Assembly (NCBI GenBank): GCA_002470465.1
Contig: DKMD01000021.1
Span: 1-64,000, forward strand
From: Pluralibacter sp. UBA7423
GTDB lineage: Bacteria > Pseudomonadota > Gammaproteobacteria > Enterobacterales > Enterobacteriaceae
Direction of reading: 5' to 3'
Length of the DNA: 64,000 nt
Shown here: positions 53,550 through 63,200 of the stretch, in pieces
How positions within the stretch are numbered: position 1 is the stretch's first letter
Layout of the letters: every line of letters begins with the position of its first letter
Made by a program: the position numbers and the translations under genes
Notes under the pieces: generated by a model
Database searches by the model: none
Seen by the model: the letters and a program-made list of their open reading frames with translations, nothing else
What the model was told of the DNA's origin: nothing

Positions 53550-53807
53550 TTATTTCCCGGAGAGAAACTTAATTCCGGTTGCGACGGCTGCGGCAATAGT
53601 TACCAGACCAGTAACCAGTGCCAGGCCGTATTCGTCGCCCTTGCCTGTAGCCTGTGAAGGCTTAGTCGGGCCAGCAGACCAGCCCGGTTCAATAGCACCG
53701 GTATCAGAATCTGAACCGAAAATACCATGACGGAAAAAGTTCAGAATATCTGAAGTTAAGCTGCCGCCTGCCACTTCCTGCAGGTCTTTATTCTTTATCT
53801 CTTTCAT
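53550..53807 (-). CDS. Class II microcin-like precursor, double-glycine leader (peptide 2)
   Basis: 85 residues. The leader MKEIKNKDLQEVAGG aligns position by position with those of peptides 1 and 3, with cleavage expected after GG at residue 15. The mature 70 residues have an acidic and Pro/Ser/Gly-rich middle and a C-terminal hydrophobic helix (LALVTGLVTIAAAVATGI) ending in FLSGK. The start lies 16 bases after the peptide 3 stop, with only a weak ribosome binding site, so it is probably translated by coupling. It could be a partner of peptide 3 in a two-peptide system. Confidence 0.78.
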   Translation of the reverse strand: MKEIKNKDLQEVAGGSLTSDILNFFRHGIFGSDSDTGAIEPGWSAGPTKPSQATGKGDEYGLALVTGLVTIAAAVATGIKFLSGK

Positions 53808-53823
53808 AATGGTTTACTCTGAA

Positions 53824-54141
53824 TCAAACTTTAGGAGTCGGGATCGTGTGATCGAACCACTGATCGGTAGAGTTATTGAATGCTTCGAGAGTCTTATCCC
53901 AGCCGTTTACCAGACCATAGGTAAAGCCAGTGATTGCCCCCTGAACACCACCGATCACCATAGTGACGGCAGCTGCGATGGCGCCAACGCCCAGAATACC
54001 GCCGGTGCTCCCGCCGGAAACGCCGCCTTTTGCCAGGCCAACGTTGATTCCGGTGATAGAGCCGAGGATGCCCGCGCCCAGAGTGTCAAAGAAGCCAGCA
54101 CCCGCTACTTCGTTAATTTCAGAGATCTGCAGTTCACGCAT
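53824..54141 (-). CDS. Class II microcin-like precursor, double-glycine leader (peptide 3)
   Basis: 105 residues, with AAGGA upstream. The leader MRELQISEINEVAGA is followed by G, so cleavage after residue 15 gives 90 residues. The mature part is Gly/Ala-rich with repeated GxxxG and GG steps (ILGSITGINVGLAKGG, then GAIAAAVTMVIGG), as in pore-forming class IIb microcins. The end is DHTIPTPKV. It has no Ser-rich tail for siderophore attachment. First gene of its transcript. Confidence 0.8.
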   Translation of the reverse strand: MRELQISEINEVAGAGFFDTLGAGILGSITGINVGLAKGGVSGGSTGGILGVGAIAAAVTMVIGGVQGAITGFTYGLVNGWDKTLEAFNNSTDQWFDHTIPTPKV

Positions 54142-54209
54142 TTTTTATTCCTTAAAAAATAAATTAATCAATTCTGCAAGCACCCGATGACTTCGCTGCC
54201 TGTAAAGTG

Positions 54210-54239
54210 ATTATAAAGAAGCGGGGCTGACGCCCTCAA
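54210..54239 (-). promoter_or_regulatory. Candidate sigma-70 promoter for the peptide 3-peptide 2 transcript
   Basis: On the minus strand TTGAGG (54239-54234) and a perfect TATAAT (54215-54210) are separated by 18 bases. Transcription would start near 54203, about 60 bases before the peptide 3 ATG. The surrounding 54142-54350 is AT-rich and has no gene. Confidence 0.6.
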
Positions 54240-54351
54240 TAGATTAACTTCTAATGTATCCTGGGCTTTTTTAATAGAGGAGGAAATAATCTTATATTAA
54301 TTGTGTGGGTAAGTGATTTTGGGGAGGGGGTAAATACAGGGGTATGTTATT

Positions 54352-54379
54352 TAAAAAACGCAGGCCATTGGCCTGCGTT
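54352..54379 (-). terminator. Rho-independent terminator after the C39 exporter gene
   Basis: ACGCAGGCC and GGCCTGCGT form a 9-bp stem, followed on the minus strand by TTTTTAAATAA. It separates the exporter operon from the peptide genes. Confidence 0.85.
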
Positions 54380-54402
54380 GATGTTAATAATAAACTCTGT
54401 AA

Positions 54403-56544
54403 TTATTCAAGCGAGTTTTCGAATTGCTGATGTGTAAGCTCCTGAATACCTTCCCGGCTCAGCAGAATAATACGATCCGCACTGCGGATGGTTTCCGGCC
54501 GATGTGCGATAATAATACGGGTGATATTCATCTGCCTGATAGCATTATTAATGGCGCTTTCGCGCGCAACGTCGAGATGACTGGTGGCCTCATCAAGAAT
54601 CAGGAGGTCAGGATCGCGATAGAGTGCGCGCGCCAGCAGCACACGCTGGATCTGTCCGCCGGACAGCGACGAGCCCATATCGCCCACAAGGCTGTTATAG
54701 CCCATCGCCATCGCCATAATTTCTTCATGGATCTGGGCGAGCTTTGCCGCCCGCTCCACTTTCTGCTGGTCGTAGTGGGAATCAAAGAAGCTGATGTTAT
54801 CGCTTAACGAACCCGCGAACAGGATGTCATCCTGCATAACGCTGCCGATGCGCTCGCGATACCAGCTCATACCCAGCTTGCGGATGTCCTGGCCGTTAAC
54901 CTCAATCGTACCGGAGGCCGGCTTGAGCAGGCCGAGCAGCAGCTTAACCAGCGTCGATTTCCCCTGGCCTGAGGGACCGATAATGGCGACCGACTCACCA
55001 GCGTTAATGGCCAGGCTGTAGTTTTCCAGCACCCAGGGTTCGGTCAACGCGTAGCGAAAAGAGATATTGTTGACCTGCACCGAAAAAGCTTCACGGCTGG
55101 CGCTGGAAGGGAGTGACACGCTGTTGTCCATATCGGTTTCCTTATCTGACAGTACGATGTCTGCCAGACGCTCGCCGTGAAGCCGCAGCATCCAGAACTC
55201 GATAACGGCGTTGATTAGCCCGGTTGCGCGGCTGATAAACTGATCGGAGAAGCTGGAAAAGGCGATCAGCATCCCGCCCGTAAAATGACCGTCGAGCACC
55301 TGAAGGGCCGCCAGCCAGATCAGCACCACGCGGCCGACGCCGGAAATCACCCCCTGCAGGGTGCTGAAGCCGATGCTCAGGCGCTGGATGTGAATACCTT
55401 TATTGGTTGCCTCAACCAGCTCGTTGGCGTAGGTGGAAACGCGCATCTCCTGCTTATTGCTTAGTTTGACGGCCTGTACGCCGCGAATGGACTCCAGCAG
55501 CTGCGACTGGGCGCGGGCGTTAGCGATAAGCTGATCTTCGTTTGCCTGGCGGAACGGGCGGAAAGATATCCAGCGAATAATGATATAAATCGCCAACATG
55601 CCCAGCACGACCCAGGTCAGCTCCATGCTGTAGGCAAACAGCATGCACAGCGTCACCACGGCCATGACGCCGTCGAGAATAGAGGAGATAAAACGGCTGG
55701 TCAGCGTACTCTGAATCGTACCGATAGAGCCAAAACGCGACACGATATCTCCGGTGTGGCGCTCTTCAAACCATGACATAGGCAGGCCCAGCAGGTGAGA
55801 ACAGACGTTTGCCGACCACTGCACGCTCAGCATGCTGGAAAACCAGGTGGTGACCCAGGAGCGAATTGCCGTGATGGCGCTTTGCAGCACAACAACGGCA
55901 ATAAAGGCGCTGCCGAGCAGCGTCAGCAAATCTTTGTCTGCGGACGGTAGCACCTGATCCATCACCCATTGGGTATAGAAAGGCGACAGCAGCGAAAAAA
56001 GCTCCAGCCCGATGGAGAGGATCAGTACCTGCATAAAGGCGGAGCGGATCCCGCTTACGTTGCCGATGAGCTTCATCATCGACAGGGATTCTTTTTCCTC
56101 TTTTTTCTCGAAGCTTGCCGCTGGCAGCAGCTCAAGCGCCACGCCGGTAAAGGATTTTGAAACCTCCTCAAGCGGCACCTCACGGCGACCCCTGGCGGGA
56201 TCGTGGATAATGATTTTCTTTTTGGTTACTGCCTTGAGGACCACGAAGTGGTTCATGTCCCAGTGCAGAATGCAGGGCATACGCAGCTTGTGCAGCTCGT
56301 CAATTTCCAGACGCAGCGCGCGGCTCGCCAGGCCAAGCTGATGTGAAACCAGCATCACGTCGCCCAGCGTCGCGCCCTTCAGTGAGGTCGAGAAGCGGCG
56401 GCGCAGGGTGATCATGTCGATTTTATGGCCGTAGTAGTTGGCAATCATGCCCACGCAGGTCAGACCGCACTCTGCCGCCTGAGTTTGCTGGATAACCGGC
56501 AGCTTCTTGCGCCAGGAAAAATTCAGTTTATTGTGCAGATTCAT
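54403..56544 (-). CDS. Peptidase C39 ABC exporter (CvaB/MchF-like)
   Basis: 713 residues. The N-terminal C39 peptidase is intact. The Cys lies in QAAECGLTCVGM (about residue 26), the His in HWDMNHFVVL and the Asp in IIHDPARG. Membrane helices follow (about 165-450). The ATPase has GPSGQGKST, LSGGQIQRVLLARA, LLILDEATS and the H-loop IIAHRPE. It removes double-glycine leaders and exports the peptides. Its likely substrates are the three small peptides of this locus, because no other leader of this type is seen in the window. It lies 31 bases after the adaptor gene. Confidence 0.95.
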   Translation of the reverse strand: MNLHNKLNFSWRKKLPVIQQTQAAECGLTCVGMIANYYGHKIDMITLRRRFSTSLKGATLGDVMLVSHQLGLASRALRLEIDELHKLRMPCILHWDMNHFVVLKAVTKKKIIIHDPARGRREVPLEEVSKSFTGVALELLPAASFEKKEEKESLSMMKLIGNVSGIRSAFMQVLILSIGLELFSLLSPFYTQWVMDQVLPSADKDLLTLLGSAFIAVVVLQSAITAIRSWVTTWFSSMLSVQWSANVCSHLLGLPMSWFEERHTGDIVSRFGSIGTIQSTLTSRFISSILDGVMAVVTLCMLFAYSMELTWVVLGMLAIYIIIRWISFRPFRQANEDQLIANARAQSQLLESIRGVQAVKLSNKQEMRVSTYANELVEATNKGIHIQRLSIGFSTLQGVISGVGRVVLIWLAALQVLDGHFTGGMLIAFSSFSDQFISRATGLINAVIEFWMLRLHGERLADIVLSDKETDMDNSVSLPSSASREAFSVQVNNISFRYALTEPWVLENYSLAINAGESVAIIGPSGQGKSTLVKLLLGLLKPASGTIEVNGQDIRKLGMSWYRERIGSVMQDDILFAGSLSDNISFFDSHYDQQKVERAAKLAQIHEEIMAMAMGYNSLVGDMGSSLSGGQIQRVLLARALYRDPDLLILDEATSHLDVARESAINNAIRQMNITRIIIAHRPETIRSADRIILLSREGIQELTHQQFENSLE

Positions 56545-56575
56545 TTTTTATTCATGCTCTTATCAGTTGTCGCAA

Positions 56576-57835
56576 TCAGGCAGAAGTACTACGGCTCAGG
56601 GCATAGAGTGGCTCAAGCACCCACTCATACAGGCGGCGTTTATCGATCAGGAAGTCCGCCTCGACGGCGCTGCCCGGCAGCAGCCGCTGCTCGCGGCCGT
56701 AGGCATGAACAAACTGCTTATCGAGCCTGACCTTAACCAGGTAGTGCTGTTCCTGAACCTGATTGTTGCCGGTAATCTGGGCGACCTCCTGCGGCGAGAG
56801 GGCCACGCGGGATATTTCCGTTACCCGGCCATACTGCTGGCCGAATTTTTGCCAGGGATACGCCTGATATCGCAGTACGACCCTTTGTCCGGGACGGATA
56901 AAGCCGATTGCCCGGCTGCTGACCATGATGCGTGCCTGTAGCTCGGTATTTTCGGGCAGCAGCGATGCCAGCGTCTGGCCCTGGCTGACAATTTGCCCGC
57001 GCTTCACCACCACCGAAGCCACCGTGGCTTTCTGCGGCGCGTCAAACACCACCGAGCGGCGGGATTCGTTTTCGATCATGCTCTGGCGCAGTTCCGCCAT
57101 TCGACGGGCGATATCGTTAGCCTGATTCAGCTCGTTGATCGGTTGCTCGCGGATCTGCTGTAGCGTCTGGGTGAGCTGCTGTTGCAGGTCAATACGCTGC
57201 CTGGCTACGTCCTGAATACGTGACTCGGCCTCAAGGCGCTGGGTTTCCTGCTCTTCGACCTGGCTGTTAGAGGCGTAGCCTTCCCCGCGCATCATTTTCA
57301 GCTTGTCCACTTTCTCCGCCGTCAGGCGCATCTGCTTAACGCGACTGCTGCTGATATCCGCAAGGCTTTTGATCTGCTGTTCGAGCAGGCTGCGCTTGTC
57401 CAGCAGCCCTTTACGGGTTTCTACGGACAGGGCATCCAGGTTCTCACGCTCCTTTTGCAGGACCTTAAGCTGTAAATCCAGCTGCTGGGCGATGCTCTCT
57501 CTGGTCTGACCCATACGGGTGGCGACTTCCGATGACACGGTCACCAGCGGAGCGCCTTTGTTTACGCTGTCGCCCTCCTGGATAGTGAGATCCGTTACGG
57601 TGCCGGTGTTCATCGCCACGATATCCATAACCCCTTCAATGGGGATTAATGCTCCGGTGGCGTTCTCACGTTTGGTATAGGTACCGAAAATGCAGAAGGC
57701 GAGCGTAACGAGGGTGACCAGCGCAACAAGGCTGATAATGACCCAGCGATAGGGCGGGCAGTAAAGCGCTACGCTACCGATTGACTTTGACTTGTTCGCG
57801 TCAAGCGCTTCCTGGCGAAATAATGATTCAGACAT
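56576..57835 (-). CDS. HlyD-family adaptor of microcin export (CvaA/MchE-like)
   Basis: 419 residues. One membrane helix (about 30-50), a lipoyl-like half with IPIEGVMDIVAMNTGTVTDL, a long coiled-coil hairpin rich in Gln/Glu/Arg (about 110-260) and a C-terminal beta region with GFIRPGQRVVLRYQAYPWQKFGQ in outline, typical of bacteriocin-type adaptors. It links the C39 exporter to an outer membrane channel. It begins 20 bases after the TolC-like gene. Confidence 0.92.
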   Translation of the reverse strand: MSESLFRQEALDANKSKSIGSVALYCPPYRWVIISLVALVTLVTLAFCIFGTYTKRENATGALIPIEGVMDIVAMNTGTVTDLTIQEGDSVNKGAPLVTVSSEVATRMGQTRESIAQQLDLQLKVLQKERENLDALSVETRKGLLDKRSLLEQQIKSLADISSSRVKQMRLTAEKVDKLKMMRGEGYASNSQVEEQETQRLEAESRIQDVARQRIDLQQQLTQTLQQIREQPINELNQANDIARRMAELRQSMIENESRRSVVFDAPQKATVASVVVKRGQIVSQGQTLASLLPENTELQARIMVSSRAIGFIRPGQRVVLRYQAYPWQKFGQQYGRVTEISRVALSPQEVAQITGNNQVQEQHYLVKVRLDKQFVHAYGREQRLLPGSAVEADFLIDKRRLYEWVLEPLYALSRSTSA

Positions 57836-57855
57836 TCAGAGAGTCCATGTAGGGT

Positions 57856-59187
57856 TTAATAGCGGGCAGGGCAGGTGAATTTCTTCAGCCAGGCGTAATT
57901 GAGGTCGCCCGTCGCGCTGGCCAGTTTGATATTCGACGTAATGTATTCGTACTGCGCGTTGGCAAAATCACTGAGCGATTTGAAATAATCTTTTTCTGCA
58001 TTGAGCCTGTCGATAGTGGTCCTCATGCCCAGCTCGTAGGCGTATTGCGTTGACTCCATTCTTTTTTTGGCTGAGACAATGCCGCGATCGTATGCGCTAA
58101 TCGTCGCTTCGCCAGCGCGAACACCGGACCAGGCGCTTTCCACATCCTCGAGCGCCTGGCGCCGTGCATCGATCAGCAAATCTTTGGCCTGTTCCTTACG
58201 GTGGGCCGCCTCAATGCTTTGCGAAATCTGGCTTCCACCGGCGAACAGAGGTACTGAGACATTGATACCAATGTTGGTATTGCGGGTTTTTGACGTGGTG
58301 CCAAAGACATCATCCAGCACGTTGCCATCTTCGGCGCGGCTCCAGTTGTTGCCATACGAAGCCTGAAACGTGACGACCGGCAGGTGTTGCCCTGCAGCCG
58401 CGACGACGTCGGCCTGGCTTTGGTTCATCACAAACTGCGCCGCCTGAATATTCAGGTTCTGGCTCTCCGTACGTGACCTCAGCAGCGCCAGCTGGGGCAG
58501 TTTTTTTGGCGTAACGCAGTCCATTCCGCTAACAGGCACGCTATTGCCCGACTGGCCGGTCAGTCTTTCGAAACGAATTTTTGCATCCTTGAGCTGGCTT
58601 TCGGCTGAAATCACGTCGGCCACGGACTTATCAAAATTCGCCTGCGCCTCGTCAACGTCCAGGCGCGTTTGCTCGCCGATAGCGAGCGCTTTACTCGCTG
58701 AATTAAGCTGTTGTTCGAACGCCACGCGTGCTTTATCGGCGTTATCCAGCACGCGGGAGTAATAGATGACCGTAAACCACGCATCGCTGACGTCGCTGAT
58801 CATTTTCTGCTGAGCGAGCATATACCTGACCTGCGCCTCATCGGCGATGGCGTCACCCCGTTGCCAGTCTGCGTATTTACTGAGATCGAAAAGGGGTTGG
58901 GTTACATTGACCGCGGCATTATGACGCGTGACGCCTGCAGCATAAGAAGCCTTCGGCTGATCCTGCTTTGACCATGCGCCGTTCAGCGAGACCACGGGAA
59001 GCAGGCCCGCAAAGCCCTGAATCCGCTTTTGCTGCTGAGCATCGTTGAGGTTTCTTGCCGCCAGAATGGTCGAATCATAATTGTCCGCAGCGATCACGGC
59101 TTCCTGTAGCGTTAAGGCGCTGCAGTACTGAGGGTGCAGAAAAAAAACAGATGAAATGATTGCTGATGTCCAGGCTCTACTCTGCAT
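57856..59187 (-). CDS. TolC-family outer membrane channel of the peptide exporter
   Basis: 443 residues with a signal peptide (cleaved near CSA-LTLQ). Two efflux-protein repeats have VTQPLFDLSKYADWQRGDA and VSVPLFAGGSQISQSIE. It is distinct from tolC at 41754. It starts 4 bases after the regulator stop, with GGAATAA upstream, so it heads the exporter operon after the regulator. Known class II microcin clusters usually rely on the housekeeping TolC, so a dedicated channel is unusual. Confidence 0.92.
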   Translation of the reverse strand: MQSRAWTSAIISSVFFLHPQYCSALTLQEAVIAADNYDSTILAARNLNDAQQQKRIQGFAGLLPVVSLNGAWSKQDQPKASYAAGVTRHNAAVNVTQPLFDLSKYADWQRGDAIADEAQVRYMLAQQKMISDVSDAWFTVIYYSRVLDNADKARVAFEQQLNSASKALAIGEQTRLDVDEAQANFDKSVADVISAESQLKDAKIRFERLTGQSGNSVPVSGMDCVTPKKLPQLALLRSRTESQNLNIQAAQFVMNQSQADVVAAAGQHLPVVTFQASYGNNWSRAEDGNVLDDVFGTTSKTRNTNIGINVSVPLFAGGSQISQSIEAAHRKEQAKDLLIDARRQALEDVESAWSGVRAGEATISAYDRGIVSAKKRMESTQYAYELGMRTTIDRLNAEKDYFKSLSDFANAQYEYITSNIKLASATGDLNYAWLKKFTCPARY

Positions 59188-59191
59188 ACTG

Positions 59192-59872
59192 TTATTCCAT
59201 TACTCCGGCGAGCTGAATAAATTTTAATAATTCACTGTTGGTTGAAATATTTAGCTTCTTCATCGCGTTGTGTTTTTGCGTTGCAACCGTACTGACTGCC
59301 CGGTTCTTTCGCGCCGCGATTTCTGAAATAGAAAAGCCCTGCGCCAGTAGATACAGGACATCCCACTCTTTTGACGAGAGCATTTGCGGCCCCTTATGTG
59401 CCGCACGCAGAATGGCTTTAATGCTTTCAGAAACATAGGGAAGCTGACGTTCGCTACCGATTACGCTGCTCATTGCCTGATGCAGCTCAGTGATATTGTC
59501 ATTAGCGCTCACGATGGCCTCGAACTTCATATCGATAATTCGCCGCAGCAGCCATATATTCGTTCCGGAGATAAACAGTACCCGCCGGACATGATGTTCG
59601 CTACAGAGCTTGCAGAACCGCGTGCTGATGTTACTGCTCCACTCCTTATGGCTATATAGGTAGTTAAATTCGGTAATAAGAATATCAACGTTATTATCAG
59701 TAATCTTTTCTAATAGCTCATCAACGCCGGAGATCACTTCCAAAGATAAGGGGCAATTATCCAGTGCCTTCTCCAGATACTGACAAATGATTTGTTGATA
59801 AATATTATTTTCATAAAATACAGCGACTTTCAGGCGTTCCATTCCGTTGTCCATAGCAATGGAGTATTCCAT
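59192..59872 (-). CDS. LuxR/FixJ-type regulator with degenerate receiver
   Basis: The C-terminal helix-turn-helix is clear (LSSKEWDVLYLLAQGFSISE, then STVATQKHNAMKKL). The N-terminal domain looks like a response-regulator receiver (LKVAVFYENN...), but at the usual phospho-Asp it has Glu (ILITEFNY) and the conserved Lys is missing, as in RcsB-partner proteins. It is probably phosphorylation-independent. The start is uncertain: I used ATG 59872; ATG 59854, ATG 59842 and TTG 59938 are alternatives, none with a good ribosome binding site. It leads the exporter operon and is divergent from an autotransporter gene, so it may control both, by inference. Confidence 0.8.
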   Translation of the reverse strand: MEYSIAMDNGMERLKVAVFYENNIYQQIICQYLEKALDNCPLSLEVISGVDELLEKITDNNVDILITEFNYLYSHKEWSSNISTRFCKLCSEHHVRRVLFISGTNIWLLRRIIDMKFEAIVSANDNITELHQAMSSVIGSERQLPYVSESIKAILRAAHKGPQMLSSKEWDVLYLLAQGFSISEIAARKNRAVSTVATQKHNAMKKLNISTNSELLKFIQLAGVME

Positions 59873-59938
59873 CTTTTTTATAGCGGAAGATGTCAGGTAA
59901 CTCGTTTTAAGCTGGCGTAAAAGCGTTGGCTGAAGCAA

Positions 59939-60255
59939 GCAAGGTGACTGGCATCAATAATCAACTTTTTTATGGTAATGAAAAAGAATAACGCTCTCAA
60001 TGCCTTTTTTAGAAAAATATCGAAGGACTTTTCTTCTGATATTTGAATAATCCTATGTGTCGGAAAATAATCACAAGGAATAAATAATCCTATTATCAGA
60101 ATTTAAGCAATGAGTGTTATTATTGATTAATAAACTATCAATCCTCCAGACCGGACCCCTTATACAACATTAAGGCGCTGCGGAAGGCATTATATTGCTA
60201 TTGCGCAACGTCTTAAGTATTTATCCCAACATGCAACAAGCTAAGGAATGCGACT
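59939..60255. promoter_or_regulatory. AT-rich divergent control region between regulator and autotransporter
   Basis: About 317 bases with no gene, strongly AT-rich (for example repeated AATAATCCTAT-type segments near 60045-60095). It must hold the promoters of both divergent transcripts. The composition suits H-NS silencing. AAGGAATG lies just before the autotransporter ATG. Confidence 0.45.
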
Positions 60256-63200
60256 ATGTCAAGGCAATCACGAATTGTCTCCCATCGTTTGATCACGGGA
60301 TTGTGTTTGATTACTCTCCCTGCCACGTCTGCGCTGGCGGCGGCAGTAACCGACGGAACCACCCTACAGGTTAAAAAAAATTACTCTGCCACCAGCATTG
60401 GTGATTATCCGCTTAATGCTCAGGGGCAGAACAGCGTTATCGAAACCGGTATTGATGGGCTGCTGTTTACCAGTGATAAAGACTCTACGTCTGCGGCGCT
60501 GGCGACGGATAAAGGCAAACTTATTCTTAATAACGCAACCCTGACCTCCAGCGGTAAGGTCGCCGATGGCGTCAAGCTGGATAATGGCATTCTGAATGCT
60601 ACCGGCGGGACAATTACCGCGACGGGCTCGGCCGCGCGAGGTATCGGTGCCAATAATGGCTCTCAGATAATGCTGGATAACACCATGGTCAACGCCGCCG
60701 GTTCCGCGATGGCGGCGATTAACCTGAGTAATCAGAGCGTACTGGAGGCCACCGGCGCCCGTATTGTTGCGGCGGATAAGGCCATGGGCCTGCAGCTTAA
60801 ATCCAACAGCGCAGAGATGAAATCCAGCGCGACGTTGAAAAATACGACCGTCTCCTCCCAGAACAGCGATGCTATCCGCGTGATGAACGGTGATGTGACG
60901 CTGGAAGGTGCCATTCTCAGCAGCGCAGGGGCAAACGGCTACGCGCTGAATGCCAACGGCGGGGCGACTATCAACGCTACCGGCGGCCGTTTCCAGACGA
61001 CGGGAGCGGACGGTGACGCAGTATGGCTTGCCTCCGCTGATTCGATCCTGACGGCAAAAGACACCAGCTTCTTTACGACCGGCGATAACGCCATTGCGGT
61101 CAACGCCCAGTATGGTGAGGCCACGCTCACCGGTAACACCATTGAAACTGCCGGTGATATGTCTTACGGGCTGTACACGGAAAACAAAATTAAAGGCGAT
61201 ATGCTGACCATTGATACCCAGGGTGCGGGCAGCTCCGGAGTGTTTGCAGCACGGGGAGGCGACATTGCCTTAAGCGGAGCGGAAATCAGCACGCTCGGTC
61301 AGCAGGCGGACGGTCTGAGAGCCATCGACAGCTCATCTCTTCAGGCGAATAACGTCACCGTAGCGACCAAAGGTAATAGCGCCTCCGGGGTCTATTCCAA
61401 CGGATCAAACGTGACCTTGACCGACAGTAAGCTCAGCACTGAAGGCGCGCGCAGCATGGGGATTGCCGCCGTCGCGGCGGGCAGCGTAGCGGCAACCGGC
61501 GTCAATGTGACGACCCTGAGTGATGGCGCTTCGGCGCTCTTTACGCAGCAGGGAAGCATTAATTTTGCCAACGGCGAGCTTGCGACCAGCGGAAAAGCAG
61601 CCGCTATTCAGGCTCAGGGAAACGACAGCGCGCTGCCTGAAAGTCACGTGACGCTGAATACGGTAAACGTAAATGCCGCTCAGGGCCCATCGGTACAAAG
61701 CGAGGGCGGTACTCTGACTCTGGATGCGGCCAACAGCACCTTTAACAGTGGTACGGGCGTGGTGCTGAACGTGCTGGCGAGTGACGGCACGGCGGTGACG
61801 CTGAATGCGGATAACAGCGTCCTTAACGGCTCGCTGATTTCTGACAGTGCGGACAGCGTCTCGACCGTTGCGCTCAACAGCGGTTCACATCTGATTGGGG
61901 CCAGTAAAAATATCACCTCCGTTGCGCTGGATGGCTCCAGCCGCTGGGACGTAACCGCCAATTCTGACGTCCAGTCCCTGAGCAATAACGGTCTTATTGC
62001 CTTCAGCGCGCCGGATGACCAGGGGCACAAGACGCTGACGGTGAACGGTGACTACAGCGGTAACGGTGGCACTATCGTCTTTAATACCCTGCTGGGTAAT
62101 GACAATTCCCCAACGGATAAAATGATTGTTACGGGCGATATCAAAGAAGGCGATACGCGCGTGACCATCAATAATCTGGGCGGAAAAGGGGATTACACCG
62201 TTAACGGCATTGAGGTCGTTAAGGTGGGCGGGACGTCTTACGGCACGTTCACCAGCTCAGGGCGTATCGTGGCCGGTAACTATGACTACCGCCTGCAGAA
62301 ACAAAATCAAAGCTGGTACCTGACGAATGAGGCTCCGTCTCCCGATCCGGAAGATCCGAACAAAGATGACGGTAGCAATTCGGGCGATAACGACGGTGGT
62401 AACGGCGGCAACCCTCCTGTGCCGCCGCCGCACGGTAACAAGCTTCAGGTGCGCCCTGAATCCGGCGGCTACCTGGCAAACCTGATGGCAGCTAACACGA
62501 TGTTTGCCACCCGTATGCAGGATCGACTCGGGGAAGGGGAATATGCGCGCGATGGCCAAAGTGGACATGCTGATGGCCTCTGGATGCGCCATGTTGGTAA
62601 CACCACCAGCTTCAACATTAACTCTGACCAGATGAAGGCCAGAACCAACCGCTACGTGGTTCAGCTGGGGATGGATATGGCAGACTGGAGCACGACGGGC
62701 CTCGATCGCTGGCACGTCGGCGGAATGGTCGGTTACGGTAATGCCAAAAGTAACATCCGTTCGTCGGTCACCCATTATCGTACCGACAGTACAGTAGAAG
62801 GCTACAGCGCCGGGATGTACGCGACATGGGTACAGTCCGAGAAAGATATGTCCGGTGCTTATCTCGACAGCTGGGTGCTGTATAACTGGTTCCGCAACAC
62901 GGTTAACGGTCAGGGGCTGCCGAGTGAGCAGTATCATACGCAGGGCTTCACCGCTTCCGTTGAGGCGGGCTATACCCTGCCGTTGACCAGCAATGAGCGC
63001 CTGAGCAGTTGGTTGCAGCCAAAAGCTCAACTGAGCTGGATGGACGTTGCGGCTAAAAATCGTCGCGAGGCAAACGGCACGAGAGTAACGGATCAAAACG
63101 ACGGGATGCTCAGCTCCCGCCTTGGTCTTCGCGCTTATCTCAAAGGCCACAGCCATCTGGACGATAATACCGGCCGTGAATTCCAGCCTTTCGTGGAGGC

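Noticed and set aside
48125..54141. Siderophore-linked (class IIb, E492/H47 modification) microcins
   Set aside because: None of the three peptides has the Ser/Gly-rich C-terminus used for glycosyl-siderophore attachment, and no MceC/MceD-like genes are present.
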